Positions 7,813-14,854 are shown, counted from the first letter of the stretch. The stretch: DNA of 15,150 bases from JBGPFS01 sp041483455 (GCA_041483455.1 JBGPFS010000036.1:1-15150), one strand, 5' to 3'. The notes: generated by a model from the letters alone, not told the origin. Numbers and translations: made by a program.

Positions 7813-7816
7813 CCTC
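7813..7816 (-). promoter_or_regulatory. Shine-Dalgarno site fixing the WYL start
   Basis: GAGG on the minus strand is 6 nt before the ATG at 7806, favouring it over the GTG at 7818. Confidence 0.5.
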
Positions 7817-7820
7817 ACCC

Positions 7821-9002
7821 TCAGCCCGGCGGCGCGATCTGGCGGAATCGGTCGCGGTCGGTCGCCTGCAGCCGGACCCTGATCGTGCCCTGGATCCCGG
7901 TCTCCGGAAGGTTCAGCGCGAGCCCGTTGACATCGCCCGTGATCTGGCCGACCTCGCCGTCGCTGAAGACCCAGAAGTCGAGCTGGCCACGCCAGTGCTC
8001 AAGGGTATCGTCGCCCACGAGCCAGCGCACCTGCGGAAACGCGGCGACGAAGGTCGGGCCGTCGACGGCCACCCGGCAGTGCCGCGTCCGGGCTCCCTCG
8101 ATGAACTCGAGGCCGCGATCCTCCGAGGCCACCCGCGCTCCGCCGAGGAGCGCGGTCTGGAGGACCCGGAGGTCGACCGTCTCCGAGTCGAGGGTGCCGG
8201 GATCGACGGCCACCCACGCACCGCGTGGCGCCCGCGTCCAGCCCCGGTCGCCGACCCGGGCCAGCGCATACTGGCCAAGCGTGGACTCGCTCGCGACGTC
8301 GGCCGTCCAGCGGACATCGCGGCCGTCCCGGAAGCCGCTCGCCGACACGGTCCCGATCGGGTGACCGCCGACGTCCGCGTCCAGGTCGAGCAGCAGCGCA
8401 GCCGTCGTGCCAGCGGTCACCGCACCGCCGCATGGCGGGGGCATCCGAGCCGGGTCGGTCGGCCCGAAGCGCGAAGCGGGCGCGGGCAGACCGCGGAGGG
8501 CCACGTCGTTGGCCGCGGCCAGGCCACCGAAGAGCCCACCGGCGGCCGTCGTCAGGACCGCAGCGAGGAGGACGGCTCGGCGCAGGCGGTGGCGCCGCGG
8601 GGCCAGCCCACCGAGTTGGCGCCGGGCGAGCCCGAGCCCGGCGAACAGGCTGGTCGCGAAGAGCGCCACGAGCCACGGGTAGGCCGCCTCGAGCGACGGC
8701 AGAAGCGTCTGCGGCCCGCGCGCGAGGAGCTGCTCGACGATGTCGCCGATCGAGGGGACCAGGACGAGCGTCGTCAGGACACCGAGCGCAAGGATCCCCT
8801 GGAACGCCCGGGCGCCCCGAGCGACCGGCGGCCAGGCGAGTCCAGCCAGGGCGATGAGCGCGGGCCCGATCGCCGCGACTCCGACCGCGATGTCGAGCGG
8901 TCCGCCGGGGCGATAGGCGAGCAGGATCGCCGATGCGGCGGCCAGCCAGAGCCCGACCAGGACCAGCCCGATCAGGCGGAGCTCGAACGACCGGACGCGC
9001 AT
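7821..9002 (-). CDS. Membrane protein with five TM segments and a large exported C-terminal domain
   Basis: The 393-residue protein has hydrophobic stretches at about 9-29, 36-57, 68-85, 108-126 and 143-163, followed by about 225 polar residues. The polar part contains Cys191 and Cys309, which could form a disulfide outside the cell. Its repeated beta-type segments (GQLDFWVFSDGEVGQITGDV at 339-358; GTIRVRLQATD near 372-382) recall the LppX/LprG or LolA-like lipid-carrier fold, but this is only a resemblance. The ATG at 9002 has no Shine-Dalgarno; TAGACT ends 6 nt before it, suggesting a leaderless mRNA. It is the first gene of the operon with the WYL regulator and HD phosphohydrolase. I do not recognise the family with confidence. 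Confidence 0.85.
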   Translation of the reverse strand: MRVRSFELRLIGLVLVGLWLAAASAILLAYRPGGPLDIAVGVAAIGPALIALAGLAWPPVARGARAFQGILALGVLTTLVLVPSIGDIVEQLLARGPQTLLPSLEAAYPWLVALFATSLFAGLGLARRQLGGLAPRRHRLRRAVLLAAVLTTAAGGLFGGLAAANDVALRGLPAPASRFGPTDPARMPPPCGGAVTAGTTAALLLDLDADVGGHPIGTVSASGFRDGRDVRWTADVASESTLGQYALARVGDRGWTRAPRGAWVAVDPGTLDSETVDLRVLQTALLGGARVASEDRGLEFIEGARTRHCRVAVDGPTFVAAFPQVRWLVGDDTLEHWRGQLDFWVFSDGEVGQITGDVNGLALNLPETGIQGTIRVRLQATDRDRFRQIAPPG

Positions 9003-9008
9003 GGCCCG

Positions 9009-9014
9009 AGTCTA
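9009..9014 (-). promoter_or_regulatory. -10 element, leaderless, of the membrane protein-WYL-HD operon
   Basis: TAGACT on the minus strand is followed by CGGGCC and then the ATG at 9002, so transcription would start at the start codon. A recognisable -35 is absent. Confidence 0.45.
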
Positions 9015-9144
9015 GTCCGGTCGGCCCGGGCCGCCGACGGGAGCGGGCGGGGCCGCCGAGAGTACCGGCCGGGCTGGGACGGGCGGGCCATACCGCCGCC
9101 GCCCGGCGAGGGGGACAGTGACCACCGGACCGCACCGCAGGTCA

Positions 9145-9160
9145 CCGGAGGACCCTCCGG
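9145..9160. other. Perfect short hairpin upstream of the small plus-strand gene
   Basis: CCGGAG-GACC-CTCCGG is a 6-bp perfect stem with a 4-nt loop. It lies between the divergent genes starting at 9002 and about 9200. It could be part of a 5' leader, but may be chance. Confidence 0.2.
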
Positions 9161-9203
9161 GACGTACGGCATCAGAACGAGGAGCAGGACGGGACCGTGC
9201 ACC

Positions 9204-9659
9204 ATGGTCGAGCGGCGACGCAGCGCTTCACGGGCGGCCGGGCGCTCATCCCCGGTCGGACCCTCGTCGCCGTCGGCCGGGGCGGCCTCCGGGGCCGGGT
9301 CTGGGTCGGCCGCCTCCCTCACCTCGACCCGGCGGAGGTGGACGGCGACCCGCAGGCTGGCCCCGGTCCCATCTCGGGAGCAGACGACCCGGGCCATCTA
9401 CCGGCTCCTCGTCCTGCGCGGGCTCGCGCCTGACGAGGCGACGAACCTGATCGCCTACGTCTGCGGCCTCCCGCTCGACGCCGGCCTCTGGACGCTCCCG
9501 GAGATCAACCGACTGCTCTTCCTGCAGGCGCTCGCCCGGGCCGGGCGCTGGGGCGCCCGCGACGGCGTCCCCCGCGGGAGCATCCATCGCGGCGGCGCCG
9601 GTCAGGTCGGGACGCCCCGCCGGGCGCCGCCGGGGGATCCGACCCGCCGGCTCGACTGA
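9204..9659 (+). CDS. Small conserved-looking protein, start and upstream frame uncertain
   Basis: The frame from ATG 9204 gives 151 residues. Residues 59-120 look genuinely coding: REQTTRAIYRLLVLRGL, then DEATNLIAYVCGLPLD, then WTLPEINRLLFLQALARAG. This is a compact, probably helical region with alternating hydrophobics, no TM and no enzyme motif. Residues 1-55 are Ala/Ser/Gly/Arg-rich and look non-coding in this frame. Between about 9225 and 9345 it is the overlapping frame starting at GTG 9197 (AGGA 7 nt upstream) that looks coding (RALIPGRTLVAVGRGGLRGR). The real gene may therefore start at 9197 and carry a +1 frameshift near 9345-9375, or start further downstream. It stands alone on the plus strand between minus-strand genes. 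I cannot name its family or function. Confidence 0.55.
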   Translation: MVERRRSASRAAGRSSPVGPSSPSAGAASGAGSGSAASLTSTRRRWTATRRLAPVPSREQTTRAIYRLLVLRGLAPDEATNLIAYVCGLPLDAGLWTLPEINRLLFLQALARAGRWGARDGVPRGSIHRGGAGQVGTPRRAPPGDPTRRLD

Positions 9660-9738
9660 ACCGATCTACCGAGCGACCCGCGGCGTGCACCTCCTCCGCC
9701 ACGGCTGGGCCTCGGCCGCGGAGCGGAGCCGGCGGGGC

Positions 9739-10488
9739 TCACCGGGCGTTGGCCGGTCCCCGACAGGCGTCGACGAAGACGCGCCACAGGCGGTCGAAGC
9801 TGGCCGGCGTCGATTCGGTCCGCTCGGGGTGGCATTGGACGGCGATGACGAAGCGTCCGTCGGTCGTCTCGAACCCCTCGACCAGATCGCCGGCCGGGCT
9901 GCTCGCCCACGCGCTCGGGACCAGTCCAGGCGCGAGGTCGGTCGCCCGAACCCCCTGGTGGTGGTAGGTGTTCACCTCGGTCGCGCTGCCCCGGGTGTTG
10001 GTGGGGGAGAGGATCCGGGCCAACCGGGTCCCCGGGACGAGGCGCAGCGCGTGCGACTTCGCCGGACCGTGGCCCCAGCCCGGGCCGGCATGACCCTCGA
10101 CGTGCTGGAAGACCGTCCCGCCCGCGAAGACGTTGATGGCCTGGAAGCCCCGGCAGATGCCCAGGACGGGCAGGCCCCGGGCCGCTGCCGTGGCCCACGC
10201 TTCCGCCTCGAGGGCGTCGCGGTCCGGCTCGATCTCGACCGAGCCTCGGTTCGGCTGCCCGTAGCGGGCCGGGTCCAGGTCGGCCCCGCCGCTGATCAGG
10301 AGCCCGTCCATGGCCGCGAATGCGGCTGCTCGCTCGGTCCCGCCGCTCGTCGCGTCGAGGACGACCGGCTCGCCTCCCTGGCGCCGGATGCCGTCCGCGT
10401 AGAGGGCGTTCTTGCGGGCGGCGATCTCGGGTTCCTTCTGCCGGGCGGCGACGGCGACGGTCACGACGATCCGGGGGCGATCGGTCAT
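9739..10488 (-). CDS. Peptidase C26 / gamma-glutamyl-gamma-aminobutyrate hydrolase family protein
   Basis: The 249-residue protein is a class-I glutamine-amidotransferase-like hydrolase of normal length. The triad is visible: Cys112 in LPVLGICRGFQAINV, His220 and Glu222 in QCHPE. Other family signatures are MDGLLISGGADLDPARYG (60-77) and TYHHQGV (174-180). Relatives such as PuuD split gamma-glutamyl amides, for example gamma-glutamyl-GABA in putrescine breakdown; no other putrescine genes are present here, so the substrate is open. The ATG at 10488 lacks a Shine-Dalgarno, but TATCCT ends 7 nt upstream. It follows the LysM-deacetylase gene on the same strand after an 81-bp gap with its own candidate promoter. 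It is cytosolic, with no signal peptide. Confidence 0.93.
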   Translation of the reverse strand: MTDRPRIVVTVAVAARQKEPEIAARKNALYADGIRRQGGEPVVLDATSGGTERAAAFAAMDGLLISGGADLDPARYGQPNRGSVEIEPDRDALEAEAWATAAARGLPVLGICRGFQAINVFAGGTVFQHVEGHAGPGWGHGPAKSHALRLVPGTRLARILSPTNTRGSATEVNTYHHQGVRATDLAPGLVPSAWASSPAGDLVEGFETTDGRFVIAVQCHPERTESTPASFDRLWRVFVDACRGPANAR

Positions 10489-10495
10489 GGGCGGC

Positions 10496-10501
10496 AGGAT
10501 A
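10496..10501 (-). promoter_or_regulatory. -10 element, leaderless, of the C26 hydrolase gene
   Basis: TATCCT on the minus strand is followed by 7 nt and the ATG at 10488. No good -35 is seen at the usual distance. Confidence 0.45.
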
Positions 10502-10527
10502 CGACGCAGGCCGACGGCGGGCCTTCT

Positions 10528-10544
10528 GGGCCCTCCCGGGGCCC
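10528..10544 (-). terminator. GC hairpin downstream of the LysM-deacetylase gene
   Basis: GGGCCC-TCCCG-GGGCCC forms a perfect 6-bp stem 26 bp past the stop at 10570. No T-run follows, so termination is only suggested. Confidence 0.28.
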
Positions 10545-10569
10545 GCGAGGCCGACGACCCAGGCAGAGG

Positions 10570-11691
10570 TCACCGGCCGAACAGGTCGGCCAGGGTCACC
10601 GGCTCGAAACCCCGGTCGCCCAGGCCGGCGACGATCCGCGGCAGGGCCTCGAGCGTGTTCCAGCCCCCCAGGTGCATGAGGACGATCGAACCCCCCTGGG
10701 CCCGCGAGAGGACCTTCGCCACGATGTCGTCGACGGTCGGGCCGCCGTCGGCGGTCGCCTTCCAGTCGATGGTGTCGACGTCCCACATGACCGTGTAGGC
10801 GAAGCCGGCCGAGGCGACGGCCGAGCGGACAGCGGGCCCCTGCGCGCCGTAGGGCGGGCGGAAGAACGGCCTGGTCGAGAGCCCGATCAGGGATTCGATC
10901 GCCGTCTCCGTGCGGGTCACCTGGTCGATCATCGCGGCCCGGGTCAGGGTCGTGAAGTCGGGGTGATCGTACGAGTGATCGCCCAGCGTGAAGAGGTCGA
11001 TCCGCGACGCCACGAGCTTGAGCACCGCCTTGGCGGTCGCGTCGGTCGCGGCGAGCTGGCCGGTGGGGAAGACCGTGGCCCGCACGTCGTGGTCGATCAG
11101 CCATTGGACGATCGCCAGCGCCGGGTCCGTTCGGCCGCCCATGTCGAACGTCAGGGCGACGGCGTTCCCGCCGCGGGCGCCGTGCGTCACCAGGAGTCCG
11201 CTCCCGTCGGCGGGCGGAGTCGGGGCCGCCGGGATGACGATGCTCGGCGCGGGCGTCGCCGCCGATGACGGCCCCGGACTCGGCGTCTCATCGATCACGC
11301 CGGGGATGATCGTCAGCGTCCAGCCGATCTCGATCCGGTTCGGGTCGTACGCCGCTGAATCGGGGTCGAGGCTCGGGTAGGTCGCCCGGTTCCAGTAGGC
11401 GATGCTCCGCCCGCTCGTTCCGAACCGGCGGCCGAGCGAGAGGAGCGTGTCGTAGGCCTGGACCACGTAGGCGATGGCCGTCGGGGCGGGCGCCGGCGTG
11501 GGTGCCGCCGGCGTGGGTGAGGCTGTCGGCGCGGCGGAGACGGACGGCGTCGCGCCCTCGGTGGTCGACGAGCCCGGCGTCGGGCCGGATGGGCTGCCGC
11601 TCGGGAGGTCGGCCAGGCCGCACCCGCCGGCCAGCACGGCAGCGAGGGTGATGGCGACGGTCCAGCGCGGGGCGAGCGACCGGGCGTTCAC
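10570..11691 (-). CDS. Exported LysM plus NodB-type polysaccharide deacetylase
   Basis: The protein has 373 residues from a GTG start. An N-terminal signal ends at a lipobox-like AGGC (Cys24), so lipid anchoring is likely. A Ser/Pro/Thr/Ala-rich linker runs to about 71, a LysM-like glycan-binding domain spans 74-131 (YVVQAYDTLLSLGRRFG), a second linker follows, and a NodB domain occupies about 175-373. Visible motifs are TFDMGG (Asp183, with Met184 where a metal-binding Asp is usual), HSYDH (His239, His243), RPPYG (278-282), WDVDTIDW (303-310) and LMH (His340). NodB enzymes remove N-acetyl groups from peptidoglycan or other amino-sugar polymers. The Asp-to-Met change may alter metal binding or mark a subfamily. 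The GTG at 11691 is chosen because the signal peptide follows and CAGACT ends 6 nt upstream; the longer frame to 11790 adds Arg-rich sequence before the signal. Confidence 0.92.
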   Translation of the reverse strand: MNARSLAPRWTVAITLAAVLAGGCGLADLPSGSPSGPTPGSSTTEGATPSVSAAPTASPTPAAPTPAPAPTAIAYVVQAYDTLLSLGRRFGTSGRSIAYWNRATYPSLDPDSAAYDPNRIEIGWTLTIIPGVIDETPSPGPSSAATPAPSIVIPAAPTPPADGSGLLVTHGARGGNAVALTFDMGGRTDPALAIVQWLIDHDVRATVFPTGQLAATDATAKAVLKLVASRIDLFTLGDHSYDHPDFTTLTRAAMIDQVTRTETAIESLIGLSTRPFFRPPYGAQGPAVRSAVASAGFAYTVMWDVDTIDWKATADGGPTVDDIVAKVLSRAQGGSIVLMHLGGWNTLEALPRIVAGLGDRGFEPVTLADLFGR

Positions 11692-11697
11692 GGCGCC

Positions 11698-11703
11698 AGT
11701 CTG
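11698..11703 (-). promoter_or_regulatory. -10-like element, leaderless, of the LysM-deacetylase gene
   Basis: CAGACT on the minus strand is followed by GGCGCC and the GTG at 11691, the same geometry as three other starts in this window. Confidence 0.38.
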
Positions 11704-11720
11704 ACGCGTCGGGTCGCGCA

Positions 11721-11751
11721 GCGGTGACGTGATGGCGGCCGGGCGGTGACG
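11721..11751 (-). repeat. Pair of 9-bp direct repeats, 22 bp apart, upstream of the deacetylase
   Basis: GCGGTGACG occurs at 11721-11729 and 11743-11751 (CGTCACCGC on the coding strand). The start-to-start distance is 22 bp, about two helical turns, and the first copy lies where the -35 would be. It may be a binding site for an activator or repressor. Confidence 0.3.
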
Positions 11752-11812
11752 CCTGCCGGCGGGTCCGCGCCAGGATCGGGGCGTGGCCATCGTCGCGGCC
11801 GCCGCCGGATGC

Positions 11813-14767
11813 TCAGTCGAGCGCGACGCTCGGCAGGTCGACCGGGGTCGGCTCCTGGAGCGAGAACTCGGAGGCCAGCGCCAGCCCTTCGGCCGCGGTC
11901 GCCGTCCGGTCCCGGCCGGTCCGCTTGGCGACCAGGCAGGCCCGGTCGGCGGCGAGCAGGACCTCCTCGGCTGTCGCGCCGTCCGTCGGGAAGGTCGCGA
12001 TCCCGACCGAGGCGGAGATCAGGACGCCCGACGCGGCCCAGCGCGGATCCTCGCCGACCCGCTTCACGGCCGCCCGGGCACGCTCGGCGACCTTGAAGGC
12101 ACCCGCGCCGTCCGTCCCGGGCAGGACGTAGGCGAACTCGTCGCCGCCGTAGCGGAAGACCAGGTCGCTGTCGCGCCGCGCTCCCTCGAGCGACTCGGCG
12201 ATGGCGCGAAGGAAGCGGTCGCCGGCCTGGTGGCCCAGCTCGTTGTTGACCATCCGGAAGTCGTCGAGGTCGAGCATGATCAGGCTGAACGGCTCGCCGG
12301 CCCGGACCCGCACCGCCAACCACTCCTGGAACGTCCCGTGCTTGAGCAGCCCCGTGAGGTCGTCGGTCCGGGCCCGGATCATCGTGTCGTTGTGGATCTC
12401 GGCGTTCTGCAGGGCGATCGAGACGTGGGCGGCGAACAGCTTCACGAGCTCGAACTCATCGTCGCTGAAGCGGTCCTCCGGGCCCAGGCGCTCGAGCGAG
12501 AGGACGCCGGTCGCGCCGATTCGGCCGCGGAGCGGCACGACGATGAGGCTGCCGTCCAGCGGGCCGGTCGATTCGAAGTGCCGGACGCGCGGGTCGTTCA
12601 GCTCGTCCTTCACCAGCTGCGGCTCGTTGCGCTCGACCACCCAGGTCGCGAGCCCATCCTCACCCGGTCCCCATGGCTCCATGTAGGACTCGGCGTGGAC
12701 GCCACGGGCGGTCAGGGGGTGAAGGATCCCGGTCGTCGGGTCGGTGAGCTCGATCGCGATGTTGTCGTAGCGGACGAGCGAGCCGAGGCGCTCGATGACC
12801 TGGTCGAGCACTTGCCGTGGCTCGAGCGTGGTCAGGATCGACTCCGTCACTTCGAGCAGCTCACGCTGGCTGCGCAGCTGGCGCTCCAGCACGGCGGATC
12901 GATCGCGCAGCAGGCTGGTCGCGTCGGCATTCGCCATCGCCTGGGCGGCCAGGCTGGCGTAGATGACGAGGACCCGGAGGTCATCGTCGCTGAACTGGTC
13001 GAGCCCGAGCTTCGAGAGGACCAGGGCGCCCAGCACCTGCTCGTCGAAGACCATCGGCGCGAGCAGCATCGACTCGTCGAGGTCCTCGTCGGTCCCCGGG
13101 ATCGTCGATACCCGCGGATCGTGCGCGGCGTCCGGCAGGTACTGGGCGATGCCGTGCTCGACGACCCAGCCGGTGATCCCGGTGCGGACCTTGATCCGGA
13201 GCATCTCCGAGGTTTCGTCGGTGTACTCGCCGACCTGGCCGCGGAAGGCGACCGGGATCAGCCAGTCGTCCCGGACCCGGTAGACCCGCACGTTGTGCGT
13301 GTCGATGAGCTGGTGCAGCTCGGACGCGATCGCCGCGCCGATCTCGTCGACGGTCGTCAGCCGGTTCAGGCGCGTACCCAGCTGCTGGATCGACTGGAGC
13401 TGGGCGGCCCAGGTGGCCATCTGGGCGTAGTGCCGGGCGGTCTCCATCGCCACGCCCGCCCGCACGGCGAACGCGCCGAGGGTGTCGAGCTCCTCGACCG
13501 ACCAGGGGTGCGGTCGGTCGTGATAGACCGCCAGGTAGCCCATGGATTCGTCGCCATCCAGCAGTGGCGCGACACAGAGCGTGTCGAACCCTTCCTGGAC
13601 CACCGCAGCCCGGCTCGCCCCTTCCATGCTCGGGTCGTCACGAACGCCGGTCGCGAACATCGGGCGGCGGGCCGCGATGGCCGCGGCCGCGAGCGAGGTC
13701 GGCGGGTGGTCCTTCAGCGAAGTCAGGTACCCGGCCGAGAGACCGCGAGTCACCTCCGGGACGACCGAGCCATCGGGGCGGCGCAGGAAGACGCCGGCTC
13801 GCTCAGCCTCGAAGAGGACCATCGCGTGCTCGACGATGCCGATCAGGATCTGCCCCGGGTCGAGCTTGCTGCCGAGGTCGCCTGCGACGCGCTGGAGGGC
13901 GTCCGCTCGATGGAGCTGGTGGGCCGTCTGCTCTTCGAGTCGTGCCCGGCCGAGGGCGACGCCGACCTGGGCCGCCAGGGCGGCGACCAGCGGCAGCTCG
14001 GTCGCCCCGAGTTCGCCCGGCCCAGCGGCGACGAGCTCCAGGGCACCCCACACCCGGTCGTCGACCGGGATCGGCGCCGCGACCGCCGGACGGCCCCGTC
14101 TGCCCGCGGCATCCGGGCCGGCGTCTCCGAGGGTCGGATCGCCCGTGGCCAGGGCCCGCCCGATCGTTCCGTCCCCGACCGGCCGCCGCTCGGACCCCGG
14201 CGACACGCCGCCGATGTCGGCGATGTGCCCGACGAGGACATCGCCGCGGAGCTCCCATGCGGCCACCCGGGCGAGGCCGTAACCGTCGCGGATGAGGTGA
14301 ACGGCCCGACCGAGGACGGCCTCCGGGTCGACGCCCGAAGCGGCGAGGGCCCCGAGCGCGGACAGGATCCCGAGATCGTGGGCCGGTCCCTCGTCCGTGA
14401 ACAGGTCGTCGCCCAGCGAACGGACGAGGACGCCCGAGCGCGCCCGGTGACCGGTGGAATCGGTCTTGGTCCGGAAGGCGGCCCGAGCGAGGCGTGTCCG
14501 ACCGCCGCGGATCGCGGCGACGGTCGGCGCGCCCGCTGTGCGCTCGTTCTCGCCGGATGGCGCAACGGCCGCCGCACCCAGAAATCGCTGGAGGTCGCCG
14601 AGCCGGTAGCGCCGATCGCCCCGGGAGTTGATCCGGTAGTAGCGCAGGCGACCCTGGTCGCTCCACGCCCGGATCGTGTTCGGATGTACGCCCAGGAGGC
14701 GTGCCGCCTTCGTCACCGAGAGCGTCGCGTCGATGGGTCGCTGCGGAAGGGCTGCGGTCATGCTCAC
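11813..14767 (-). CDS. MerR-like HTH, four GAF domains and GGDEF diguanylate cyclase
   Basis: A 984-residue cytosolic protein without TM segments. Residues 14-64 are a MerR/excisionase-type winged HTH (SVTKAARLLGVHPNTIRAWS, then GDRRYRLGDLQRFLG). A linker of about 60 residues leads to four GAF-like domains (about 127-275, 289-444, 467-612, 640-788). The GGDEF domain (about 800-955) begins at TDDLTGLL, keeps DLDDFRMVNNELGHQAGD and has an intact RYGGDEF (872-878). RDSD (865-868), five residues before GGDEF, matches the RxxD inhibitory site for c-di-GMP. It should make c-di-GMP from GTP under control of GAF ligands and may also bind DNA. The start is GTG 14767, or ATG 14761 two codons in; no Shine-Dalgarno precedes either. 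The next gene upstream is an M23 peptidase. Enzyme activity is well supported; DNA binding and the signals are inferred. Confidence 0.93.
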   Translation of the reverse strand: MSMTAALPQRPIDATLSVTKAARLLGVHPNTIRAWSDQGRLRYYRINSRGDRRYRLGDLQRFLGAAAVAPSGENERTAGAPTVAAIRGGRTRLARAAFRTKTDSTGHRARSGVLVRSLGDDLFTDEGPAHDLGILSALGALAASGVDPEAVLGRAVHLIRDGYGLARVAAWELRGDVLVGHIADIGGVSPGSERRPVGDGTIGRALATGDPTLGDAGPDAAGRRGRPAVAAPIPVDDRVWGALELVAAGPGELGATELPLVAALAAQVGVALGRARLEEQTAHQLHRADALQRVAGDLGSKLDPGQILIGIVEHAMVLFEAERAGVFLRRPDGSVVPEVTRGLSAGYLTSLKDHPPTSLAAAAIAARRPMFATGVRDDPSMEGASRAAVVQEGFDTLCVAPLLDGDESMGYLAVYHDRPHPWSVEELDTLGAFAVRAGVAMETARHYAQMATWAAQLQSIQQLGTRLNRLTTVDEIGAAIASELHQLIDTHNVRVYRVRDDWLIPVAFRGQVGEYTDETSEMLRIKVRTGITGWVVEHGIAQYLPDAAHDPRVSTIPGTDEDLDESMLLAPMVFDEQVLGALVLSKLGLDQFSDDDLRVLVIYASLAAQAMANADATSLLRDRSAVLERQLRSQRELLEVTESILTTLEPRQVLDQVIERLGSLVRYDNIAIELTDPTTGILHPLTARGVHAESYMEPWGPGEDGLATWVVERNEPQLVKDELNDPRVRHFESTGPLDGSLIVVPLRGRIGATGVLSLERLGPEDRFSDDEFELVKLFAAHVSIALQNAEIHNDTMIRARTDDLTGLLKHGTFQEWLAVRVRAGEPFSLIMLDLDDFRMVNNELGHQAGDRFLRAIAESLEGARRDSDLVFRYGGDEFAYVLPGTDGAGAFKVAERARAAVKRVGEDPRWAASGVLISASVGIATFPTDGATAEEVLLAADRACLVAKRTGRDRTATAAEGLALASEFSLQEPTPVDLPSVALD

Positions 14768-14776
14768 TGGAGGTAT

Positions 14777-14814
14777 TGTGAAGTCGATTCCCGGCGAGCC
14801 TAGGGAACTTCACA
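14777..14814. repeat. 8-bp perfect inverted repeat, arms 30 bp apart
   Basis: TGTGAAGT (14777-14784) and ACTTCACA (14807-14814) are exact reverse complements with centres 30 bp apart. The left arm overlaps the CACAAT element, the right lies within the dyad at 14804-14819. This fits a two-site operator. Confidence 0.5.
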
Positions 14815-14819
14815 GTTCC
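14804..14819. promoter_or_regulatory. Perfect dyad inside the promoter spacer, candidate operator
   Basis: GGAACT-TCAC-AGTTCC has 6-bp perfect arms and a 4-bp centre. It fills almost exactly the 17-bp gap between TTGGCA and TAGGCT. MerR-family proteins bind dyads in such spacers (usually 19-20 bp long), and the downstream protein has a MerR-like HTH, so autoregulation is a reasonable guess. Confidence 0.45.
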
Positions 14820-14854
14820 TGCCAATAGGACGAAGGTACCCGGTCGCTCCCGCC

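Larger units (their letters stand above)
14775..14825 (-). promoter_or_regulatory. Candidate promoter region of the HTH-GAF-GGDEF gene
   Basis: Two readings are possible on the minus strand. TTGGCA (14820-14825) and TAGGCT (14797-14802) are 17 bp apart and would give a short leader. Alternatively CACAAT (14775-14780) ends 7 nt before the GTG at 14767, a leaderless layout like others here. The stretch is notably richer in A/T than its surroundings. Confidence 0.45.

Noticed and set aside
9140..9190. Possible tRNA or structured RNA on either strand near the CCGGAG hairpin
   Set aside because: Only one short hairpin is seen; there is no T-arm consensus, CCA end or cloverleaf.
8972..9397. 141-codon minus-strand frame over the upstream region of the membrane protein
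   Set aside because: It overlaps the start of the membrane-protein gene and opposes the small plus-strand gene; one segment is hydrophobic but there is no domain or Shine-Dalgarno.
11783..14803. 1006-codon plus-strand frame antisense to the HTH-GAF-GGDEF gene
   Set aside because: Its composition is that of an antisense shadow, with no domains, whereas the minus strand encodes intact HTH, GAF and GGDEF motifs.
14778..14828. 16-residue plus-strand reading frame with GGAGGT just upstream of a GTG
   Set aside because: The spacing of 3 nt is too short, the frame covers the promoter and dyad of the GGDEF gene, and the peptide has no notable features.
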